DNA of 64,000 nucleotides from Argonema galeatum A003/A1 (GTDB lineage: Bacteria > Cyanobacteriota > Cyanobacteriia > Cyanobacteriales > Aerosakkonemataceae). Below, in pieces: positions 54,096 to 61,392 of the stretch; the first letter of the stretch is position 1, and each line of letters opens with the position of its first letter. Position numbers and translations under genes: made by a program. Location: assembly GCF_023333595.1 (NCBI RefSeq), contig NZ_JAIQZM010000001.1, positions 243,100-307,099 of the forward strand, read 5' to 3'. The notes beneath the pieces are model-generated. The model was not told the DNA's origin and ran no database searches. It was given only the letters and a program-made list of their open reading frames with translations.

Positions 54096-54836
54096 ATGAT
54101 GACTGCCAATAAAAATAGTACTAAGAAACGCCCTGCTACGCTCGACAAACGAGTATCATTTTGTAATGATTTCCCAGGATTATACAGCATTCAGCAACGC
54201 AACCTACTTTATTTACACCTAAGACCTAGACATAGTTCAGCCAAGTACAAATGGCAATTTGCGTTCGATGTTTTGAATAGCGGTAAGTACGAAAATACAG
54301 TTCTCTTCACAAAAGAGGAATTTCAAACACTAATTCAACTATTTGAATCGAAACAGTTTGACTGGAAAAACCGAACTCTAGATAATTTCCCTAGTTTTCT
54401 AGCGTATAACTATTTAACATTAAATGACGCGGTAGCTGTCGCCAATAAAGTTGCTGAGTTTACATATCAACTGCATAACGACCAATTGCGGTCGTTGTAT
54501 GCTCAAGAGATATCTCAGGCTAAATATGACTCTCGCTCAGATTTAACTATACACATATATGATGATAAAAAAGGTGAGTATCAGTTAAGCGCATCTTATA
54601 ATTTTCAAGTAGAAATTATCCTATTTAAACAGGGAAAAATTAAAACTAAATATGGTTCAGAATATATAGGCTTAATAGACGGATCTAGGCGTGATGAGGT
54701 AATTGCTACCCACAATCCTCAACGAGAAGACGGGGTTTTATTAATTAATCATAATGCCCAGAATGCTGAATTTTTCCTAACAGACTGGAACACATTTTGT
54801 TTGCAGGTAGATCGGCGCGTGTTTCCCAACAAATAG
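54096..54836 (+). CDS. Unknown protein in the oxygenase cluster
   Basis: 246 residues. It starts MMTANKNSTKKRPATLDKRV and has a mixed fold with HSSAKYKWQFAFDVLNSGKY, LTIHIYDDKKGEYQLSASYN and HNPQREDGVLLINHNAQNAE. No domain recognised. It sits 88 bp after the ferredoxin; whether it is part of the pathway or an insertion is open. Confidence 0.6.
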   Translation: MMTANKNSTKKRPATLDKRVSFCNDFPGLYSIQQRNLLYLHLRPRHSSAKYKWQFAFDVLNSGKYENTVLFTKEEFQTLIQLFESKQFDWKNRTLDNFPSFLAYNYLTLNDAVAVANKVAEFTYQLHNDQLRSLYAQEISQAKYDSRSDLTIHIYDDKKGEYQLSASYNFQVEIILFKQGKIKTKYGSEYIGLIDGSRRDEVIATHNPQREDGVLLINHNAQNAEFFLTDWNTFCLQVDRRVFPNK

Positions 54837-54866
54837 GGATGGTTGCAGCTGAGACTCCTAGAACGC

Positions 54867-54997
54867 CGGTCAAGTAATCTTCAGTGGGGCGTTTTTAGCG
54901 TGTAGGGGCGAAGCATTCAGGCAGAAAATCTAGGGTTTCAGCGACAGATTACAGCCCGAATGCTTCGCCCCTGCCAATAATTTTGATTACTTGACCG
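54867..54997 (+). mobile_element. 131-bp MITE-like palindromic element
   Basis: Perfect 13-bp inverted ends (cggtcaagtaatc at 54867-54879, gattacttgaccg at 54985-54997). Inner inverted arms gtaggggcgaagcattc (54902-54918) and gaatgcttcgcccctgc (54958-54974). No coding. It ends 11 bp before a duplicated Rieske start. Confidence 0.75.
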
Positions 54998-55008
54998 ATG
55001 CTCTAGCG

Positions 55009-55086
55009 ATGCAATTTGAAGATTTCTGGTACATTGTCGCATTGAGCGACCAATTACAACCTAACACAGTTTTGGCCCGATCGCTT
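55009..55086 (+). pseudogene. 5' fragment of a Rieske oxygenase gene
   Basis: 26 codons from ATG (MQFEDFWYIVALSDQLQPNT) match the start of the Rieske gene at 55868 in every residue, with six base differences, all synonymous. The match ends at the edge of the vapC gene. Confidence 0.9.
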
Positions 55087-55089
55087 CAT

Positions 55090-55506
55090 TTACTCACCAG
55101 TAATATTTTCTAACTCCCCAGGTGCAATTACTGAAATTCCCGCGTTGACAAATCCAGAAGTGTCACGAGTGACGATCGCGTCTACACCATGTGCTATTCC
55201 ACAAGCACACTGTACTGCATCCTCAAAATCTTGAAAATTCAATGCGATCGCTTGTTCTAAAATTCCTCTATCGACCGCACAAATATGTAAGTCTGTCAGA
55301 ATTTGTGCAATTGCATCTTGAGCAGCGATCGCACCTGCTGCTTTTCGGACAATGTAATAGATGTTAGTAATCGTTGTGGCTGCAATAAACCCCTCAATTT
55401 CACCAGCATCAATTTTGTCAAACAGTTTTGCTGCATCTTCTATAAAAGGCTCTCGCTCTTGTAAAAAATCAATAACAACATTTGTATCGATTAAAACTCG
55501 CATCAC
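55090..55506 (-). CDS. vapC: VapC-type PIN toxin
   Basis: 138 residues with PIN acidic residues: RVLIDTNVVIDFLQ (Asp), a second set near TNIYYI, DFEDAVQCACG (Asp pair) and VDAIVTRDTSGF. Follows its antitoxin with a 4-bp overlap. Opposite in strand to the cluster around it. Confidence 0.85.
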   Translation of the reverse strand: MMRVLIDTNVVIDFLQEREPFIEDAAKLFDKIDAGEIEGFIAATTITNIYYIVRKAAGAIAAQDAIAQILTDLHICAVDRGILEQAIALNFQDFEDAVQCACGIAHGVDAIVTRDTSGFVNAGISVIAPGELENITGE

Positions 55507-55721
55507 TGATATTTCCGATCGAGATAGTTGATATAATCCGCTTCAATATCTTCACTCGACATTTCTGTACTTTTTGCAATTCCTCGCAGTCGAGATAAGT
55601 TTCCCTTTTTCAATCTGGAACTACTTTCTCGCTGTAGCGACTCCAACAGAGTTTGCATTAATTGCCAGCGATCGCTAATTGGTAACTGCAATGCCTGCTT
55701 TTGCAATTCTTGCAATGTCAT
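55503..55721 (-). CDS. vapB: Antitoxin partner of the PIN toxin
   Basis: 72 residues from the ATG at 55721 (MTLQELQKQALQLPISDRWQ), then LMQTLLESLQRESSSRLKKG and DYINYLDRKYQ. The N-terminal LQKQALQLPxxDRWxLMxxLLxSL pattern is typical of cyanobacterial antitoxins paired with PIN toxins. Longer upstream extension to 55901 runs through tandem repeats and is not believed. Confidence 0.75.
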   Translation of the reverse strand: MTLQELQKQALQLPISDRWQLMQTLLESLQRESSSRLKKGNLSRLRGIAKSTEMSSEDIEADYINYLDRKYQ

Positions 55722-55832
55722 TATAATTCTCCCGTGTGAGTGTATCTCACCTTTAATTGTAAATTGGCGCTCCTGAGATGCGGTAGATTCAGCAAGGTTT
55801 GCTTGAGAGATTGTCATAATTATAGATGCCAT

Positions 55833-55862
55833 CATCACTCCCCACTCCCCACTCCCCACTAT
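55833..55862. repeat. Short ccccact heptamer repeat
   Basis: Three to four copies of ccccact directly before the Rieske 3 start. A heptamer STRR at the junction of the VapBC insert. Confidence 0.7.
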
Positions 55863-55867
55863 ACACC

Positions 55868-56890
55868 ATGCAATTTGAAGATTTCTGGTACATTGTCGCA
55901 CTGAGCGACCAGTTACAGCCTAACACGGTGTTGGCCCGATCGCTCTTAGGAGAATGGCTGGCAATCTTTCGAGGAGAAGATGGACAAGCTGTGGCATTGC
56001 GCGATCGCTGTTTGCATCGCAGCAGTCGCTTATCCGCAGGAAAGGTTTGTAACGGCGCATTGCAATGCCCTTATCATGGCTGGATATACAATCAAAGCGG
56101 TAATGTTATTGCTGTTCCTTCCGAAGGAAATTCATTTAAACCATCCCAACAGCGTCAAGCCAAATGTTATGCAACAAAAGAACAGGATGGTTATGTTTAT
56201 ATTCGGTTAGCTGACAATCCTAACGAAGATTTTAATCCCTTTGCCATGCCTTACTATAAAGAGCTAGGATGGGAAACATTACGAGTCATTAATCGTTTTC
56301 CTAATAATGTTACAAATTGTGTAGAAAACTTTATAGATATTCCCCATACTGCTTTTGTTCATCCAGGCGTTTTCCGCAACTCCCGCCAACAAAAGCTAGA
56401 AATGAGTGTAGAACGGAAAAATGGTTCGGTTTTAGTGGAGTATGATAACGAAACCAGTAATTTAGGATGGTATAGTCGTTTTCTGAATCGGCAGGGTGCT
56501 GAAATTAAACATAGCGATCGCTTTTATATGCCGAATATTACCTGCGTAGAATACAAGATGGGAAATAACCGCCATTTGTTCATTACAAGCCAATCTATTC
56601 CCGAAACCGAAAATTCAACGCTAGTTTACACGGATGTTACTTATAACTATGGCATTTGGAATAAACTAGCGCGTCCGTTTGTCCGATGGACAGCACAACA
56701 TATTATCCAGCAGGATGTGAAAATATTGGGCATTCAGGGGGAAGCGATCGCCAAATACGGAACCCAATTTTATAACACTCCTGCTGATACGATTCATGTG
56801 TTTGTAGAGTCTATTCGAGATGCGATCGCATCTGGAAAAGATCCGCGACAACTCCCTAATCAATCCGTTCAAGTAACATTTTTTGTATAA
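55868..56890 (+). CDS. Rieske non-heme iron oxygenase 3
   Basis: 340 residues. Rieske ligands Cys48, His50 (RDRCLHRSSRL) and Cys67, His70 (CPYHGWIYN). Iron site NCVENFIDIPHTAFVHPG, with two His and an Asp spaced as in Rieske oxygenases. It is less similar to Rieske 1 and 2 than they are to each other. A partial duplicate of its start lies at 55009. It starts the second half of the cluster, 9 bp before the hydroxylase gene. Confidence 0.9.
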   Translation: MQFEDFWYIVALSDQLQPNTVLARSLLGEWLAIFRGEDGQAVALRDRCLHRSSRLSAGKVCNGALQCPYHGWIYNQSGNVIAVPSEGNSFKPSQQRQAKCYATKEQDGYVYIRLADNPNEDFNPFAMPYYKELGWETLRVINRFPNNVTNCVENFIDIPHTAFVHPGVFRNSRQQKLEMSVERKNGSVLVEYDNETSNLGWYSRFLNRQGAEIKHSDRFYMPNITCVEYKMGNNRHLFITSQSIPETENSTLVYTDVTYNYGIWNKLARPFVRWTAQHIIQQDVKILGIQGEAIAKYGTQFYNTPADTIHVFVESIRDAIASGKDPRQLPNQSVQVTFFV

Positions 56891-56899
56891 TGTTTTACT

Positions 56900-57646
56900 A
56901 TGCAAATCCTTGTACAAATTTTAGTTTTTTTAGCTTTTATCGGATTGGTAGGATGGACTATCTTCGATAAATCTGCTCGAACTCAACTCAAAGCAAAATG
57001 TCTTGAAGATTGGTTATTAGATAGCGCTGGACTGTTTGTTCAAGGAATGCTAATCCCCCTCCTGCAAGCAACGATAATTTATCAACTTTATCGTCACTGG
57101 CTACCGATGTCGCAAGGATATCTGCATGGGTATCCAATTTTTACCTTTCTTCTCAGTTTCGTTGCAGTTGATTATCTTTATTATTGGAATCATCGCTTGT
57201 TGCATTCGGCTTTTTTATGGAACATCCATCAAGTGCATCATACTGTTACTCATTTGGATGTTTTGGGAACATCTCGTAACACCATTTGGGCAAGCTTTCT
57301 AATTGTTTACCTGTGGGTTCATAGCTTGTTTCTGTACCTGCTAGCCGAGCCAACAGGCTATCTTTTAGGAGTTAGCTTAACTTCTGCCCTGGATTTATGG
57401 CGACACAGCCAATTAATCTTTCCCTCAAATAGTTGGCTTTACCGTTATTTATCTCCTTGGTTGATTATGCCCCAGGATCACTCATGGCATCATTCTAGCC
57501 AGTTTCCTAATTGCAATTACGGTGCCAATCTGAAACTTTGGGATAGGTTGCATGGAACTTATTATGAAGAAAGTGAATTGCCAACCGAAATCGGAACCAC
57601 AACCTCATTAACTTTCATTCAAAAACTTTTATTACCCTTTTCATGA
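56900..57646 (+). CDS. Fatty acid hydroxylase/sterol desaturase family protein
   Basis: 248 residues, several membrane helices, and the three His clusters of this diiron membrane family: YYWNHRLLHSAF (about 90-101), IHQVHHTVTHLD, and QDHSWHHSSQFPNCNYG with HGTYY. It would hydroxylate or desaturate a lipid-like chain in the membrane. Its end overlaps the acyltransferase start by 4 bp. Confidence 0.88.
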   Translation: MQILVQILVFLAFIGLVGWTIFDKSARTQLKAKCLEDWLLDSAGLFVQGMLIPLLQATIIYQLYRHWLPMSQGYLHGYPIFTFLLSFVAVDYLYYWNHRLLHSAFLWNIHQVHHTVTHLDVLGTSRNTIWASFLIVYLWVHSLFLYLLAEPTGYLLGVSLTSALDLWRHSQLIFPSNSWLYRYLSPWLIMPQDHSWHHSSQFPNCNYGANLKLWDRLHGTYYEESELPTEIGTTTSLTFIQKLLLPFS

Positions 57647-58251
57647 CATTCCTGAGTACAATTCTTTTGTTCTTTCCTGCTATAGTTTTAGTGCTAACCG
57701 GTGGCTCGCTAATCTACTTCGCGCATTCACCCAGCATCCTCAGCGCTTTGGCTGTATTGTTTTCTCTTTACGGACTACCAGTGTTAGTTTATCGATTGCA
57801 TCAGTGGATATATCCGCTTCGAGAGGGCATTAGTTATTTACGTGGAAAGGAGTACAATTCTTGGTGGGGTAGCCATCAAATTCAGGTTATTTATATTGCG
57901 ATTCCAGCTTTAGAGGCGGTGCTGCGGCTGATTCCGGGAGTATTTTCTGTTTGGTTGCGTTTGTGGGGTGCGAAGGTAGGGCGAAATGTATACTGGACAC
58001 CAGGGCTAGAAATTGCCGATCGCGGTTTGTTGGAAATTGGCGATCGCGTTGTAATTGGACATCGGGTTGGCATTTATTCTCACGTTATTAAACCTCGCAA
58101 GCAAGACTTAATGTTGTACGTCAAAAAAGTAAAAATTGGGAATGATGTTTTTGTAGGGGCAGGCTCGCATTTGGCTCCTGGTGTGGTAATTGATGATGGC
58201 ATTTATATCACTGTCGCCACTAACTTTTATCCCAATCAAAAGGTGAGATAA
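57643..58251 (+). CDS. Membrane-anchored hexapeptide (LbH) acyltransferase
   Basis: 202 residues. Two N-terminal membrane spans (about 5-45) are followed by a left-handed beta-helix with hexapeptide pattern: LEIGDRVVIGHRVGIYSHVI, VKIGNDVFVGAGSHLAPGVV, IDDGIYITVATNFYPN. This family transfers acyl groups; the substrate cannot be inferred. Overlaps both neighbours by 1-4 bp. Confidence 0.8.
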   Translation: MTFLSTILLFFPAIVLVLTGGSLIYFAHSPSILSALAVLFSLYGLPVLVYRLHQWIYPLREGISYLRGKEYNSWWGSHQIQVIYIAIPALEAVLRLIPGVFSVWLRLWGAKVGRNVYWTPGLEIADRGLLEIGDRVVIGHRVGIYSHVIKPRKQDLMLYVKKVKIGNDVFVGAGSHLAPGVVIDDGIYITVATNFYPNQKVR

Positions 58252-59795
58252 TGCGTCAGTTAATTCAACTATTTGGGCAACTACTTGCACCAACTGCCCA
58301 GCGATTCAATCGAGCATTGAATAACCCTCGCTCGACACAAGAATTAGTCCAGCAAGATATTTGCGATCGTCTCATTCAAAGTGAGTATGGTAAATCCTTG
58401 GGGATTCAATCTGTAGAAGATTGGCAGCGTGTCCCAATCGTTGATTATGACCAGCTTGAACCTTGTATTTTAGGAGAACAAAATTCTAAACGTAAGCGAA
58501 TTCCACTTACACCAGAACCGATTTTGTTTTATGAAAAAACCTCTGGAAGTAGCGGTGCTGTTAAATGGATTCCTTACACGCGATCGCTCCGAAAATCGTT
58601 CAACCAAATGTTCTGTGTATGGGCGCACGACTTAATCCAAAATGGCCCTAAATTTTCAACGGGAAAGCTCTATGCTTGTATTTCGCCACAATTAAATTCC
58701 CCTAATTCCAAACCAGAAAATTCCCTGTCTTTGCAAGATGACTTAGATTACTTGGATGCTTGGTTGCGCTGGTTGTTGCGTCCTTGGTTGGTGATGCCAG
58801 AAAAACTTGAACACCTGCACAATGCCCAAAGCTTTAAACATCAGCTTTCTCTGGCATTATTGCAGGCTGAAAAACTTGAAATTGTTTCTATTTGGAGTCC
58901 CAGTTTTTTACAAATACATTTAAACTACATTCAGGAAAATAAAGAATTATTGCGAGAAGAATTACAGCGAAAAATATCAGATGAACGCCTTCAAATCCTT
59001 GCTGAACCTCAGATTCCTTGGACGCAACTTTGGTCTAATTTAAAGCTAATTTCCTGTTGGGATGCTGCCAATGCCGCAGATGGGGCTAAAGGGTTGCGAT
59101 CGCAATTTCCCGATGTACTGGTTCAGGGTAAAGGTTTGCTAGCAACTGAAGCTCCGATGACGATTCCGTTGATAGAAGCTAACGGGTATGTTCCGGTGCT
59201 GGATGAAGTCTTTTTCGAGTTTGAAGACGATAGGGGTTCCTTGCACGGGTTACACGAACTCAGTATCGGACAGGTTTATACCATTATTTTGTCGCAGAAA
59301 GGAGGGTTGTATCGTTATCGAATTGGCGATCGAGTTCTGGCGATCGGAATGTATCGCCACACCCCTTGTTTAGAGTTTTTGGGACGACATGAAGCCATCA
59401 GTGATTTAGTTGGCGAAAAGCTACAAGAAAGCTTTGTACGTCATATTTTAGATCGCTTGAATCTTCAAGAAGCCAGTTTTAAAAGTTTAGTTCCCGTTGC
59501 CAATCCACCTCACTATATTCTGTTACTCGATCGAGCTAAAGAAACCCCAGAAATCCTTGCTCAACATCTAGATATTGCTTTGTCAGAATCAACTCAGTAC
59601 CACCGTGCGAGATTACTCGATCAACTTGCACCCCCACAGGTTTTTATTTCCCCTAAAATTCCTGAATTATTAGCTTTGTACCATGTTCGATCGGGCAGCA
59701 TTTGGGGTGGTATTAAGCATCCCATCCTCGCAACATCGCCTATTAACGCTGCACTTTTTTCTGAACTTAAATTTCGGCTCCAGTCAAATAATTGA
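58251..59795 (+). CDS. GH3-family acyl-adenylating ligase
   Basis: 514 residues. Motif I YEKTSGSSGAVKWIPY (94-109) is the nucleotide-binding loop of the GH3 superfamily; LLATEAPMTIPL and YRYRIGDRVLAI are motifs II and III. In plants GH3 enzymes join acyl groups to amino acids through acyl-AMP. Bacterial members occur but are little studied. As last gene of the cluster it probably makes the amide or ester that assembles the product (inference). Confidence 0.85.
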   Translation: MRQLIQLFGQLLAPTAQRFNRALNNPRSTQELVQQDICDRLIQSEYGKSLGIQSVEDWQRVPIVDYDQLEPCILGEQNSKRKRIPLTPEPILFYEKTSGSSGAVKWIPYTRSLRKSFNQMFCVWAHDLIQNGPKFSTGKLYACISPQLNSPNSKPENSLSLQDDLDYLDAWLRWLLRPWLVMPEKLEHLHNAQSFKHQLSLALLQAEKLEIVSIWSPSFLQIHLNYIQENKELLREELQRKISDERLQILAEPQIPWTQLWSNLKLISCWDAANAADGAKGLRSQFPDVLVQGKGLLATEAPMTIPLIEANGYVPVLDEVFFEFEDDRGSLHGLHELSIGQVYTIILSQKGGLYRYRIGDRVLAIGMYRHTPCLEFLGRHEAISDLVGEKLQESFVRHILDRLNLQEASFKSLVPVANPPHYILLLDRAKETPEILAQHLDIALSESTQYHRARLLDQLAPPQVFISPKIPELLALYHVRSGSIWGGIKHPILATSPINAALFSELKFRLQSNN

Positions 59796-59801
59796 GTAAA
59801 C

Positions 59802-59966
59802 TCAAGCCCAAGAAGAAGCAATTTTTAATTCCACTTCAACCGGAACTTGCTGCAAATATAGTTCTCCAGCTTCCACCATCCCTCTTAACAATATTTGGGG
59901 CTTATTGACATTGTGGCGATTGCCCTGGGTGCGATCGCAGTCCTTGACGGCGCTAATTTTGTGGGC
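59802..59966 (-). pseudogene. Possible C-terminal gene remnant
   Basis: Minus-strand frame reads NRIAHKISAVKDCDRTQGNR, then GMVEAGELYLQQVPVEVELK and IASSWA before a TGA. Coding-like but without a start; not identified. Confidence 0.3.
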
Positions 59967-60279
59967 TATTCTATTTGTAATAAAAATATTGTAAATTTTT
60001 TAAATAAATCTTAAAGTAAATTATTAATTATTACACAATACCATACTGCTGGATCGAAAAGCAACCACTATAGCCACAGTCAGATATGTTAGGACAGTAT
60101 CGATCGCTCAAAGCAAGGAAGCGACTGTGTTTTTACTCAGCACGGCGGACGTTGCACTCAGCACTTTGCTATATGTCGCCTCACTTGTCGAGCGCACTCA
60201 TGAGTCCCCCTTGCTTAGATGCGATTGCCCTGCGGATGCACGGATAGATGAATCTGTGTTCAAAATCACGGCTAGCCGC

Positions 60280-60353
60280 CCTCTGCCCCTCTGCCCCTCT
60301 GCCCCTCTGCCCCTAGCCCCTCTGCCCCTCTGCCCCTCTGCCCCTCTGCCCCT
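60280..60353. repeat. ctctgccc octamer tandem array
   Basis: About nine copies, interrupted once by ctag. The same unit occurs in degenerate form at 27060-27100. Confidence 0.85.
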
Positions 60354-60449
60354 AAAAAAAATTAAGCGATTAGTTGCTGAAGCGACCCATTATGTGAAAT
60401 GATAGATATTTGTGTTTAATTCTGCCCAGACTGTACGGCTTGCAAAATT

Positions 60450-60638
60450 ATGGCTAAAGGCGTTCGCATTGTTGTGACATTGGAATGTACCGAGTGTCGC
60501 ACTAACCCAGCCAAACGATCGAATGGCGTTTCTCGTTACACCACGCAAAAGAACCGTCGCAATACGACGGCGAGACTAGAACTGAAAAAGTTCTGCCGTC
60601 ACTGTAACAAACAGACCGTTCACAAGGAAATCAAATAG
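60450..60638 (+). CDS. rpmG: 50S ribosomal protein bL33
   Basis: 62 residues. [20 protein letters not shown] and [20 protein letters not shown] carry the CxxC pairs of the zinc-binding form of bL33. Followed by rpsR, the usual cyanobacterial order. Confidence 0.96.
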   Translation: MAKGVRIVVTLECTECRTNPAKRSNGVSRYTTQKNRRNTTARLELKKFCRHCNKQTVHKEIK

Positions 60639-61026
60639 TCATCAGTCATTGGTCATGGGTCAGTAGTAAGTCAACAACCCACCGAAGCATCGGATTACCG
60701 ATGTAGCGGGGGCTTGAAAGATAGCCCTAATTGACCAGACTCAGGCAGCAATGCCTACGTTAGTGGCAAGTGTTCAAGTTCTTACCTACGGATGCGTAGC
60801 TAGTCCGTAGCTCTAAAACTCAAAGGTTAAACAGTCATTTGGGAGACAGTGCCTAAGAGAATAGTACCGACCACTAACATTGTCGAAGCTAACTTTACCG
60901 GAGAAATCCGAGGGGGAGTAATCCCCAAATTAAACGCCTCACCGAGGCGGGTCTGGAAAGAACAATGTCGGTAGCCGAAATCCTGTAATGCCAACAGGTA
61001 TGACAAATGACAAAGGATAACTAAAA
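60639..61026 (+). promoter_or_regulatory. Long structured spacer between rpmG and rpsR
   Basis: 388 bp with no gene. It contains several hairpins (ctacggatgcgtag near 60786, cgcctcaccgaggcg near 60939). Its length in an otherwise tight operon suggests an mRNA leader acting on rpsR or an internal promoter. Confidence 0.35.
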
Positions 61027-61242
61027 ATGACTTACTATCGTCGCCGCCTTTCCCCAATTAAGCCAACCGATCCCATCGACTACAAGGATGTCGATCTGTT
61101 ACGCAAATTTATTACGGAGCGGGGCAAGATTTTGCCGCGCCGGATCACGGGTTTGACGGCTAAACAACAAAGAGACCTGACCATAGCCATTAAGCGGGCT
61201 CGCATAGTGGCGTTGTTACCCTTTATTAACCAAGAAGGGTAA
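61027..61242 (+). CDS. rpsR: 30S ribosomal protein bS18
   Basis: 71 residues: [60 protein letters not shown]. Full length for bS18. Confidence 0.96.
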   Translation: MTYYRRRLSPIKPTDPIDYKDVDLLRKFITERGKILPRRITGLTAKQQRDLTIAIKRARIVALLPFINQEG

Positions 61243-61247
61243 GCAGA

Positions 61248-61368
61248 TTTTGGATTTTGGATTTTGGATTTTAGATTATTCGGCTATAGCTAAGTTCCAA
61301 AGTATTTGCTACTAATGCAGCTATCCCCAAATCCAAAATCTAAAATCTAAAATCTAAAATCTAAAATC
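61248..61368. repeat. Heptamer STRRs upstream of the RNase gene
   Basis: Four copies of attttgg near 61251 and, inverted, five copies of aaaatct near 61326-61368 surround a short unique segment. They could pair as a large hairpin just before the ribonuclease start. Confidence 0.75.
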
Positions 61369-61392
61369 TCAAGACTGGGATATCAACAGATT

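Larger units (their letters stand above)
59796..60449. repeat. Spacer with repeats between cluster and rpmG
   Basis: 654 bp. 60093-60175 is the dispersed repeat shared with 34569-34650; 60280-60353 is an array of about nine ctctgccc octamers. A possible minus-strand remnant is at 59802-59966. No intact gene is seen. Confidence 0.6.

Noticed and set aside
55722..55901. 60-residue N-terminal extension of the antitoxin at 55503
   Set aside because: It runs across the ccccact repeat and overlaps the start of Rieske 3; the ATG at 55721 gives the normal antitoxin length.
48730..56890. Saxitoxin-type tailoring genes
   Set aside because: Rieske oxygenases with a ferredoxin recall the sxt tailoring genes, but no amidinotransferase, PKS-like SxtA or carbamoyltransferase is present and the companion genes differ, so I do not make that assignment.
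60127..60402. 91-codon frame before rpmG
   Set aside because: Mostly octamer tandem repeat translated as Pro/Leu/Cys repeats; no homology or ribosome-binding site.
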